Assembly (NCBI GenBank): GCA_025352585.1
Contig: JANXTD010000788.1
Location: forward strand, 1-6,073
Direction: 5' to 3'
DNA: 6,073 bases
Source: Fimbriiglobus sp.
Lineage (GTDB): Bacteria; Planctomycetota; Planctomycetia; Gemmatales; Gemmataceae
In this document: positions 1 through 5,529 of the stretch, in pieces
Position numbering within the stretch: position 1 is the stretch's first letter
Layout of the letters: every line of letters starts with the position of its first letter
Translations under genes and position numbers: made by a program
The notes under the pieces: model-generated
What the model was told of the DNA's origin: nothing
Database searches by the model: none
The model's input: the letters and a program-made list of their open reading frames with translations, nothing else

Positions 1-120
1 TACCCCTCCTTCAATGTCGTCAGCGTCCTCCCCCTCGCCCGCAGGAGCGACTTTGTCCGGGGTGTCGGGCACCGGTGCCGTGTCGCGGGCGTCGCCTCCG
101 ATTTCTAATATGTTAGCCAC
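1..120 (-). CDS. Acidic N-terminal fragment of an unknown protein, overlapping the RHH gene (partial at left edge)
   Basis: This reading frame opens with GTG at 120-118 and stays open for 40 codons to the window edge. Its start overlaps the stop of the RHH gene by 8 nt (GTGGCTAA), the arrangement of two translationally coupled genes. The visible peptide begins (M)ANILEIGGDARD and continues as a Pro/Ala-rich acidic stretch (PVPDTPDKVAPAGEGEDADD), so the N-terminus is probably disordered. No domain can be recognised. There is no strong Shine-Dalgarno sequence before the GTG, which fits coupling to the upstream gene but also weakens the call. Third-position GC is only moderate, as in the RHH gene. 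A forward-strand frame (2-106 region) is also open over these bases, so this gene is plausible rather than certain. If real, it would be the operon partner of the RHH protein. Nothing visible identifies it as a toxin. Confidence 0.45.
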   Translation of the reverse strand, partial: MANILEIGGDARDTAPVPDTPDKVAPAGEGEDADDIEGGV

Positions 121-397
121 CAGATAGCCCGCTGCGGACCAGCGCAGGGCCGCCCATCACACGTTCCATGCCGGTTTTCGGGCTGCGTGCTACGATCTCG
201 ACGAAACCGAGTTCGGCTTCCCGTTGAAGGGAGTCGGCGAGCGCGAGCGAGATCCGAACCGCGTCGGCCAATGACTTGGCCCCGAGCTTCTCCCGAACCC
301 GTTCAAGACTGACAAGGCTCCTCTCGTCGAACGTGAAGACGATTCGCCTACTCCCTTTTGAAGTCGGCGTGGTCGTAGTGTGTTTTCGTACCGCCAT
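113..397 (-). CDS. Ribbon-helix-helix (CopG/MetJ/Arc-like) DNA-binding protein, 94 aa
   Basis: Probably a small dimeric DNA-binding protein that represses its own operon. After a basic, Thr-rich N-terminal tail there is a short strand, RRIVFTF (about residues 17-23), then helix 1, ERSLVSLERVREKLG (25-39), and helix 2 with the SLADAVRISLALADSLQ segment (42-58). This is the strand-helix-helix order of the ribbon-helix-helix fold. The C-terminal part (GFVEIVARSP, GMERVMGG) resembles the strand-rich tail of bacterial RHH proteins of this type. The ATG at 397 is chosen because a perfect AGGAGG lies 7 nt upstream; an in-frame GTG at 415 lies upstream of that site and would absorb it into the coding region. 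A 30-bp palindrome at 447-476 is the likely operator. The stop overlaps the start of the next gene. Codon use is less GC-biased than in the DUF1559, DUF4198 and MFS genes, hinting at accessory origin. Its DNA target and partner are not proven; an antitoxin role is possible but unsupported. Confidence 0.8.
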   Translation of the reverse strand: MAVRKHTTTTPTSKGSRRIVFTFDERSLVSLERVREKLGAKSLADAVRISLALADSLQREAELGFVEIVARSPKTGMERVMGGPALVRSGLSGG

Positions 398-446
398 TGC
401 TTGGCCTCCTGACACCGAGACTGTGCCCCTGGAAAACTAGGAGCGC

Positions 447-476
447 GACATCACAAGTGACATCACTTGTGATGTC
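447..476. promoter_or_regulatory. 30-bp near-perfect palindrome, probable RHH operator
   Basis: Two 14-bp arms, GACATCACAAGTGA (447-460) and TCACTTGTGATGTC (463-476), are exact reverse complements separated by CA. The 8-mer GACATCAC occurs at 447-454 and 459-466, and inverted at 469-476, giving multiple half-sites as seen in operators bound cooperatively by RHH dimers. It lies 49 bp upstream of the RHH start codon. A weak promoter reading towards the RHH gene may overlap its edge: minus-strand TTCTGG (502-497), 17 bp, TATGAC (479-474). If so, bound repressor would block RNA polymerase. The same sequence could form a hairpin in RNA, but no T-run follows it directly, so it is not a standard terminator. 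The operator role is inferred from position and symmetry. Confidence 0.7.
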
Positions 477-535
477 ATACGGTACTCCCACCTCGTCCAG
501 AATGCTAGTCGAAAGTCGCTGGGAGATGCTGCTCG

Positions 536-1510
536 TCAATACTCCCCCGGCACTTCGCCGCCGGCGCGGGTCGAGAGTCCGCGCCACGTCGCCAGGTCGA
601 TCGCGTCGCGGGCGAAGCGGACGCTGCCGTCGCACAGCAGCAGTTGCACGCCGCCGGTGTGGTTGCTCCGCGCGGCCGTCAGCCCCTTGTTGCCGCTGGC
701 GTTGCCGCAGTCCCACTTCGCGGCGTTCGGGGCGTAGTAGTGGTTGTAAAGGGTGCGGGCGTAGTGGCCGTTGATCCACTGCTCGCCGCGGCGACTGAAC
801 CACGCCCCCGCGCCGCCGTCGCAGGCCGCCGGCGTCGGGTCCGCGCCGCCGGGCACCTGCAAGACGACGTTGCGGACCGTCACCGCGTCCGTCGGCGTGG
901 CGGTCACGGCGACGCCGTTGCCGAGGGGGCTTTCGCTGAAGGCGGCGGTGTTGCTGGTGCCGTCGGTGATGTCGGCGATGCGCACCGGCGTCTGGGCGAA
1001 CGGGCCGTTGCCCAGGGCGATCGTGAGGTAGCCGGTGATCGCCCCGGCCGCGTCGAGGGTGACGCCGAGGCCGTTGTTGGCGACGTAGTTGCCGCCGAAG
1101 TAGTCGCTCCCGGGCACCTGGCCGACGACGGGGTCGCTGGGGCAGAGCAGCAGGCCGACGCGGTTCTTGGCCGCGGCGTCGTTGGGCGTGCCGACGGCGA
1201 GGGTGCCGTCGGGATCGACGAGCCGTTGCAGGCTGTCTTGCTCGACGTAGGCGAGCAGCCGGGCGGGGGCCGACACGACCTTGGGGTAGCCGTTGCGGCC
1301 CTGCGGGAAGGCCCCGAGCACCCCCTCGTGGTTGTGCAGCGCCAGGCCGAGTTGCTTCAAGTTGTTCTGGCACTTCAGGCGCGCCGCCGACTCGCGCACC
1401 TTCTGCACGGCCGGCAACAGCAAGCCGATGAGGATGGCGATGATCGCGATCACCACCAGGAGTTCGATCAGCGTGAAGCCCGCGCGGCGGCGGGCCAGGG
1501 GTTCGTTCAT
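536..1510 (-). CDS. DUF1559 protein with prepilin-type N-terminal methylation motif, 324 aa
   Basis: A pseudopilin-like envelope protein of the DUF1559 family, which is present in many copies in planctomycete genomes. The N-terminus is a classic type IV prepilin signal: basic leader ARRRAG, then [20 protein letters not shown] (residues 12-31). Prepilin peptidase would cut after G11, leaving F12 at +1 and E16 at the conserved +5 Glu. The segment [21 protein letters not shown] (33-53) continues the long N-terminal helix typical of the family. [13 protein letters not shown] (181-193) is the conserved central motif. Near the C-terminus H284 is followed by nine residues and then D294-G295, the H-X9-DG box. 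The ATG at 1510 is chosen because the pilin leader begins there and GAGGA lies just upstream; an in-frame start 93 nt earlier would bury that leader. It begins 50 nt after the DUF4198 stop, so the two are probably co-transcribed. The exact function of DUF1559 proteins is unknown; assembly by a type II secretion or pilus-like system is inferred. Confidence 0.95.
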   Translation of the reverse strand: MNEPLARRRAGFTLIELLVVIAIIAILIGLLLPAVQKVRESAARLKCQNNLKQLGLALHNHEGVLGAFPQGRNGYPKVVSAPARLLAYVEQDSLQRLVDPDGTLAVGTPNDAAAKNRVGLLLCPSDPVVGQVPGSDYFGGNYVANNGLGVTLDAAGAITGYLTIALGNGPFAQTPVRIADITDGTSNTAAFSESPLGNGVAVTATPTDAVTVRNVVLQVPGGADPTPAACDGGAGAWFSRRGEQWINGHYARTLYNHYYAPNAAKWDCGNASGNKGLTAARSNHTGGVQLLLCDGSVRFARDAIDLATWRGLSTRAGGEVPGEY

Positions 1511-1560
1511 GGAGTCCTCGAAATGGGGGTGTCGGTCCAAGAAAAGGCCGGGGCCGGGGG

Positions 1561-2358
1561 TCAGTCGGCGCAGCAGGGGCACTTCTCGGGGACCAGCACG
1601 CACAGCGTCGCGGTGTAGTGGGCCGACTCGTAGCCGTCGCCCTTCTCGTCGCGCGGGTGGTGCGCGACGACCAGGTAGTAGTTGCCGGTCTTGGGCGTGT
1701 GGCTCGCCTTGCCGTCGGCGTCCGTGACGCGCTCGTACTCGGCGTCGGTGCCCTCCTTGAGCGTCACGCCGCGGGGGATGAAGCTGACCTTCACCCCGGC
1801 GAGCGGCTTGCCGCCAAAGACGAGGCGGACCGCGATCGGCTTGCCCGGCCCCATCGGCGTGACCGGGTTCGTCTGCGGGACCAACTCGATGGGGTGGCCG
1901 AGCGGCTTGTCGAAGCCGGGGCTAACTGCCGGCACCTTGTCGAGCGAGTCGCTGGCGACGAAGTAGCTCTTGGCGCTGCGCACGGCGCGGACCGGCTTGC
2001 CGTGGTTCATCACCTTGTCGATCGTCTGGGCGGCGACGTACAGCCCCGGCACGCCGGGGACGAACTTCGCGGAGTAGTACCCCTCCTTGGGGGCGTAGCC
2101 GAGGTCCACGAGGCCGGGCTTGAGGTCGTAAGCCTTGCCGTCCGGGCCGGTCACGGCGAAGCTCTGGATGGCGTCGGCCGACAGCTTCGACGCGAGCTTG
2201 AAGTCGCGGTGGTCGTTGCCGTGGTTGCCGAGCATCAGGTCGATGTGGACGGCGTCGCCGGTGCGGACGACGGCGACGTTGGTTTGCACCCAGGTGTCGT
2301 GGGCGACGACCGGGAGCGCCAGCGCTAGCAGCGCGAGCGCGAAGAGAATGCGGGTCAT
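1561..2358 (-). CDS. Secreted DUF4198-family protein with Cys-rich tail, 265 aa
   Basis: Predicted exported protein of the DUF4198 type, a group linked to periplasmic metal (nickel/cobalt-type) uptake contexts though not biochemically defined. [19 protein letters not shown] is a clear signal peptide, with likely cleavage before H20, leaving a mature N-terminus HDTWVQTN. That matches the AHDxW start usual for this family. The middle is beta-rich and has a carboxypeptidase-regulatory or Ig-like stretch, [15 protein letters not shown] (184-198), followed by [19 protein letters not shown] (212-230) and [10 protein letters not shown] (247-256). Histidines at 46, 50, 119, 155, 233 and 234 and a C-terminal C260-P-C262-C263 could bind metal. 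The ATG at 2358 directly precedes the signal peptide, so it is preferred to an in-frame start 39 nt upstream; the Shine-Dalgarno is poor (AGGA about 10 nt away). It lies between the Cys-rich gene and the DUF1559 gene on the same strand. The family call is firm; metal binding is inference. Confidence 0.88.
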   Translation of the reverse strand: MTRILFALALLALALPVVAHDTWVQTNVAVVRTGDAVHIDLMLGNHGNDHRDFKLASKLSADAIQSFAVTGPDGKAYDLKPGLVDLGYAPKEGYYSAKFVPGVPGLYVAAQTIDKVMNHGKPVRAVRSAKSYFVASDSLDKVPAVSPGFDKPLGHPIELVPQTNPVTPMGPGKPIAVRLVFGGKPLAGVKVSFIPRGVTLKEGTDAEYERVTDADGKASHTPKTGNYYLVVAHHPRDEKGDGYESAHYTATLCVLVPEKCPCCAD

Positions 2359-2429
2359 GGTTCGGGAGTCCTGTGCGTGGGCGGGGTAGGCGGACAAACC
2401 CGCGACGCGACAGCGTGCGGGTGGCGCGA

Positions 2430-2450
2430 CCCGGACGCGAAGGCGTCGGG
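2430..2450. other. Small GC-rich hairpin between the Cys-rich gene and the DUF4198 gene
   Basis: CCCGGACGC, loop GAAG, then GCGTCGGG pair except for one bulged base. The hairpin lies in the 121-bp gap after the Cys-rich gene. There is no T-run on either side, so it is not a typical intrinsic terminator. It might stabilise or partly separate the two transcripts, but in DNA this GC-rich such a hairpin can arise by chance. Nothing else is evident in this gap. Confidence 0.25.
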
Positions 2451-2479
2451 CCGCAGAGGGATTTCGAGGTTGGGGTTGG

Positions 2480-3043
2480 TCAGACGACCGGCGGCGGCGG
2501 GGTCGGGGGGACGTGAGGGAGCGGTTGCGTAAACTCGTCGATGCGGGCGGCCGGCTCGGCGACGCCGAAGCTCGGGGCGGGCAACTTCGGGGCGACGGCG
2601 ACGACGGCCGGTTCGAGCGTGATCGTGCCGGCCGCCGACTTGCCGCGGCACTTCTGCGACGCCTCGCCGATCACGAGCCTCAGGCCGATGTCACCGGCGA
2701 CCGGCTTGGCCTTGGCGCACTTGGGGCAGTCGTCCGGGGCGCGGGCGGGGGAACACTGGCGGGCGGCGACCAGCGGCCGGACGTGCTCCGGCGGCTCGTA
2801 GCCCTGCGCGTCGGCCCAGAGGAGTTTGTCTTCGAGCGTGAAGCAGCAGCAGTCGCCGGCCCAACACGCCGTCGCGGTGAGGCAGCCGCACGCCTTCGAC
2901 TGGCAGGGGAACGGCACCCCGGACGCGGCCACCCCCGGCGACGGCAGCGGCACCCCCGTCGCGGCGACGACCTGGCTGACGAGCAGCAGCGCGAGGGTCA
3001 CCCCGCGCAGTCGCCGGCCGGTCGTGGTTCGCGGGGGTCGCAT
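2480..3043 (-). CDS. Secreted cysteine-rich hypothetical protein with CCCF cluster, 187 aa
   Basis: Function unknown. A basic N-terminus (RPPRTTTGRRLRG) followed by VTLALLLVSQVVAATG (15-30) looks like a signal peptide or single membrane anchor. Next comes a dense cysteine block: C47, C52, C54, C60 and C65-C66-C67, in the pattern VPFPC-x4-CGC-x5-CW-x3-CCCF, followed by LEDKLLWADAQGYEPP. I remember similar PFPC...CGC...CCCF proteins as planctomycete hypotheticals, but this was not searched. A second group has C97, C106 and C109 (CPKC), and C132 is alone. The remaining C-terminus (about 140-187) is Pro/Ala-rich and ends in TPPPPVV, probably disordered. The spacing suggests metal binding or disulfides outside the cytoplasm. 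The ATG at 3043 precedes the export signal with no evident Shine-Dalgarno. The DUF4198 gene follows 121 nt later on the same strand. The opposite strand is also open here, but the coherent signal peptide and motif favour this frame. Confidence 0.82.
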   Translation of the reverse strand: MRPPRTTTGRRLRGVTLALLLVSQVVAATGVPLPSPGVAASGVPFPCQSKACGCLTATACWAGDCCCFTLEDKLLWADAQGYEPPEHVRPLVAARQCSPARAPDDCPKCAKAKPVAGDIGLRLVIGEASQKCRGKSAAGTITLEPAVVAVAPKLPAPSFGVAEPAARIDEFTQPLPHVPPTPPPPVV

Positions 3044-3161
3044 GAGTGAGTTGTACGATGGGGCGGGAAGGACAAGGCAAGAATGCCGAAACCCTATCGA
3101 TTCGTCTCCGCTGCCGAACGACCCGGCACGGCGGCCGCCGGAGTGACACGCCTCGGGAAGC

Positions 3162-3509
3162 TTACCCGCTTTTGCGGTCAGTCGCGTCGCCGAGTTCGGC
3201 GTGCCTTCGCCGGCCGGCTAGCCGCTGCGAGAGGATCGCCAGCGCGAGGCCGACGACTCCGATCAGGCCGAGTGCCGCCCCAACCGCTGCCCCCGCCAGC
3301 GGGATGAGCGCCACGATCTGGCCGGGCGGCTCTCGCGGTTCTTGCTCCAGGTCCACCAGCCAGAGTCCGGACGCGACGCACAGTGCCACGCCACACAACA
3401 GCGTCAGCACCGAGGCGACCGCGGTGACCAATCTGAGCACAAGTAGGACGGTGCCGCGAGGGCCGGTCGGGGCCAGGTCTGACATCCGCCGGTCGTCTTC
3501 GTCCGCCAT
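3162..3509 (-). CDS. Small membrane protein with two transmembrane segments, 115 aa
   Basis: I do not recognise a family. The protein has a short acidic N-terminus (MADEDDRRMSDLAP) and a hydrophobic stretch of about residues 20-50 (VLLVLRLVTAVASVLTLLCG...ASGLW). A short loop rich in Glu and Pro (DLEQEPREPPGQ) separates it from a second hydrophobic stretch at about 65-94 that is rich in Gly and Ala (LIPLAGAAVGAALGLIGVVG). It ends in a basic tail, RLAGRRRHAELG. This predicts two membrane passes, with the basic tail probably cytoplasmic. The ATG at 3509 is chosen because GGAGG lies 6 nt upstream; the same frame stays open far upstream but that extension is Arg/Pro-rich read-through over the VOC gene. 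It lies 98 nt downstream of the VOC gene and 118 nt upstream of the Cys-rich gene, all on one strand. No function can be assigned; an inner-membrane hypothetical is the safest label. Confidence 0.75.
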   Translation of the reverse strand: MADEDDRRMSDLAPTGPRGTVLLVLRLVTAVASVLTLLCGVALCVASGLWLVDLEQEPREPPGQIVALIPLAGAAVGAALGLIGVVGLALAILSQRLAGRRRHAELGDATDRKSG

Positions 3510-3607
3510 TCCGTTCCTCCAGCGAAGCCGCGAGCCATCGCCGGGCGAGATCGCACGGCGGCGGAGCGAATGAACCGACCCATCAGCTCTGCACCTGTCG
3601 CGTCCGC

Positions 3608-4060
3608 TCATCGGGAAGTCGGCCGCCCGAGTTCTTGCGCGAGCCCGATGAGAATTCCTTCCGGGCCGCGGACGTAGCAGAGCCGGTAGCTGTCTTGGTA
3701 CTGGACCACTTCGCCGACGACCTCCGCGCCGCGTGTTCGGAGGCGGGCGAGCGTGTCGTCGATGTCCGCCACTGTGAACATGACGCGCAGGTAGCCGAGG
3801 GAGTTCACCGGGGCGATGCGGTGGTCGGAGACCACAGTCGGCGCGAGGAAACGGGACAACTCGAGCCGGCTGTGGCCGTCCGGCGTCCGCATCATGGCGA
3901 TCTCGACGCGCAGTCCAGTCAACCCCGTCACGCCGTCGGCCCACTCCCCTTCGATGGGGGCACGCCCCTCGAGAGTTAGGCCGAGTTCGGTGAAGAACTC
4001 AATCGCGGCATCAATGTCTGCGACCACGATGCCGACGTTGTCCATCCGCTTCACCGACAT
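3608..4060 (-). CDS. VOC family (glyoxalase/bleomycin resistance fold) protein, 150 aa
   Basis: A cytosolic protein with the paired beta-alpha-beta-beta-beta modules of the vicinal oxygen chelate superfamily. Module 1 starts MDNVGIVVADIDAAIEFFTELG (6-27) and includes MMRTPDGHSRLELSRF (56-71). Module 2 starts YLRVMFTVADIDDTLARLRTRG (90-111) and ends SYRLCYVRGPEGILIGLAQELG (124-145). This matches a widespread uncharacterised VOC subgroup with the RMDNV...YVRGPEG signature, and the length is normal. Of the four positions that bind metal in glyoxalase-type enzymes, only E67 looks retained; N8, R92 and G139 appear where His, His and Glu are common. That suggests a non-canonical or metal-free site, so a glyoxalase I role is unlikely. 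Ligand and reaction are unknown. The ATG at 4060 has GGGGAGG 4 nt upstream. The gene is divergent from the MFS exporter, so a joint detoxification role is possible but speculative. Confidence 0.93.
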   Translation of the reverse strand: MSVKRMDNVGIVVADIDAAIEFFTELGLTLEGRAPIEGEWADGVTGLTGLRVEIAMMRTPDGHSRLELSRFLAPTVVSDHRIAPVNSLGYLRVMFTVADIDDTLARLRTRGAEVVGEVVQYQDSYRLCYVRGPEGILIGLAQELGRPTSR

Positions 4061-4266
4061 GAAGCCTCCCCAACGTCAAGCGACTGGTTGAGTCCCGCCA
4101 CACCGACACGGTAACCGAATCCCCAGCGGCGATCCACGACAATTGTGCGAACGCCACGAATTGGCGGTTCGGGGCAGTTCCGCTCGTTGGCGTTGGTTCG
4201 GCGCGGCGTCTCGTGTAAAACACACCTCCCCCCTCTCCGGTACCGAGAGTGCTCCCGAGGGCCGGC
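4061..4266. promoter_or_regulatory. Divergent intergenic region between the VOC and MFS genes
   Basis: This 206-bp gap must carry the promoters for the leftward VOC gene and the rightward MFS gene. A possible MFS promoter is TTGGTT (4193-4198), 17 bp, TAAAAC (4216-4221): modest matches to sigma-70 boxes but ideal spacing, about 45 bp before the start codon. An imperfect inverted repeat, CGAACGCCA (4148-4156) and TGGCGGTTCG (4162-4171), with one bulged base, could be a regulator site. No clear promoter for the VOC gene was found. Assignments here are tentative. Confidence 0.35.
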
Positions 4267-5529
4267 ATGACAGCGCGACACCCCCACCACGCCCCGACGT
4301 TCCCCGCCGTGCCGCGGCGCACCCGCGCGACGCTGCTCACGGCGAGTTCGCTCACCGTCATGGCCGGCGCGATCGTCGCGCCGGCGCTGCCGCAGATCGG
4401 CAACGCCTTCGCCGGGCAGGTGCCCAACCCCGACTTCCTCGCGAAAATGGTCCTCGCGCTGCCGGCACTCGCGATCGCCCTGTTCGCGCCGGTCTCCGGC
4501 TGGATCGTCGATCGCTTCGGCTGCAAGCGGCTGATGCTCGCCGGGCTGGCCCTCTACGCCGCGGCGGGCACGAGCGGGCTGTACCTCAGCGAGCCGTTCC
4601 CGATCCTCGCCGGCCGGTTGCTGCTCGGCGTCGCGGTGGCGATGGTCATGACGGCGACCTCGACGCTGATTTCGTTCTACTTCCACGGCGAAGAGCGCGG
4701 CCGCTTCCTCGGATTCCAGGCCACGGCCACCGTGCTGGGCGGGGTGGTGTTTCTGCCGCTCGGCGGGCTGCTCGCCCACGTCGGCGGCTGGCAGCGGCCG
4801 TTCGTCATCTACGTCGCCTCCCTGCCGATCCTCCTGGCGGCAATCCGCTTCGTCACCGAACCCGACCGCGGCCCCGTCAAGACCTCGACCGGGGTCACAG
4901 TCGCCACCGGCGAGTACCCGCTGACCGTGCCGTGGGCCACGCTGGGGCTGATTTACGCGATTGCCTTCGTCGGCATGGCGGCCTTCGGCATCGGGCCGCT
5001 TCAACTGCCGTTCCACGTCAAGGAGCGCTTCGGCGTCGGCCCGCTGGTCGCGGCGTTCGCCGTGGCGACGATGACCGCCCACGCCGCGCTCACGTCAATC
5101 TTCTACGGCCGCCTGGCGAGCCGCCTCGGCCGCGACCGCCTCGTCGCCGCCTTCTTCGTCTTCCTCGGCACCGGCTTCACCGTCGTCGGCCTGGCCGAGT
5201 CCCCGGCGGTCACGTACCTGGGCCTGGCGGTGGCCGGGCTGGGCGGCGGGCTGTTCACGCCGACGCTGATGAACTGGCTGATGCGCACCGCCCCGGTCCA
5301 CCTGCGCGGCCGGCTCACCGGCGGGCTGATTAGCGCGATGTTCGCGGGGCAATTCCTGTCGCCGATCCTGGCCCAGCCGGTCGTCAATCGCGGCGGGCCG
5401 GCCGCGGCCTTCGAGGTCTGCGGCCTCGGCATGGTCGCGCTCGGGGCCGCTTACGCCGCCCGCACCGCTTGGCTGCACCGCCCGGCGCGCGTCGTCGCCC
5501 CGGCCGCCGAAAGTCTCGTGACCTCGTGA
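4267..5529 (+). CDS. MFS transporter, probable drug/metabolite exporter, 420 aa
   Basis: A 12-helix-type major facilitator superfamily transporter of the inner membrane, probably a proton-driven exporter. The first helix (about 21-43) leads to a short loop and helix 2 (60-80). MFS motif A follows between helices 2 and 3: GWIVDRFGCKRLML (78-91), with G78, D82, R83, G85, K87 and R88 in place. R117 in AGRLLLGVAVAMVM (115-128) matches the motif B position in helix 4. The second half repeats the pattern, with the loop GRLASRLGRDR (281-291) as the degenerate motif A between helices 8 and 9. The length is normal and the frame is intact. ATG 4267 is preferred, with GAGG 6 nt upstream; an in-frame GTG at 4249 is the alternative. 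The stop overlaps the glycosyltransferase start by 4 nt. The substrate cannot be read from sequence; a drug-efflux-like family is likely, but coupling to a glycosyltransferase leaves open export of an envelope precursor. Confidence 0.93.
   Translation: MTARHPHHAPTFPAVPRRTRATLLTASSLTVMAGAIVAPALPQIGNAFAGQVPNPDFLAKMVLALPALAIALFAPVSGWIVDRFGCKRLMLAGLALYAAAGTSGLYLSEPFPILAGRLLLGVAVAMVMTATSTLISFYFHGEERGRFLGFQATATVLGGVVFLPLGGLLAHVGGWQRPFVIYVASLPILLAAIRFVTEPDRGPVKTSTGVTVATGEYPLTVPWATLGLIYAIAFVGMAAFGIGPLQLPFHVKERFGVGPLVAAFAVATMTAHAALTSIFYGRLASRLGRDRLVAAFFVFLGTGFTVVGLAESPAVTYLGLAVAGLGGGLFTPTLMNWLMRTAPVHLRGRLTGGLISAMFAGQFLSPILAQPVVNRGGPAAAFEVCGLGMVALGAAYAARTAWLHRPARVVAPAAESLVTS

Noticed and set aside
1..106. 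Open forward-strand frame ending in TAA just before the RHH gene, which could be the C-terminus of a rightward gene
   Set aside because: Its third-position GC is high, so it cannot be excluded, but only 35 codons are visible, without a motif; the leftward frame has a start overlapping the RHH stop. Sequence to the left would decide.
113..415. Longer RHH protein starting at GTG 415
   Set aside because: That start would lie before the perfect AGGAGG at 410-405, which is ideally spaced for the ATG at 397.
447..476. The palindrome as an intrinsic terminator for the DUF1559 gene
   Set aside because: No T-run directly follows the stem in the minus direction, and its position close to the RHH start fits an operator better.
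348..1373. 341-aa minus-strand open frame rich in Arg, Pro and Gln
   Set aside because: It is an out-of-frame reading of the DUF1559 gene in high-GC DNA, with Arg/Pro-rich low-complexity protein and no domain.
644..1618. Long plus-strand open frame opposite the DUF1559 gene (324 aa)
   Set aside because: Antisense shadow: Val/Ala/Arg-rich with no recognisable motif, while the minus strand has a textbook pilin leader and H-X9-DG box.
1618..2328. 236-aa plus-strand open frame opposite the DUF4198 gene
   Set aside because: Antisense shadow of a gene with a clear signal peptide and family features.
2513..3049. 178-aa plus-strand open frame opposite the Cys-rich gene
   Set aside because: Arg/Gly-rich with no motif; the minus-strand frame has an export signal and an organised cysteine cluster.
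4051..5082. 343-aa minus-strand open frame opposite the MFS gene
   Set aside because: Highly charged, repetitive Arg/Asp/Glu/Gln protein typical of reading a GC-rich membrane-protein gene backwards.
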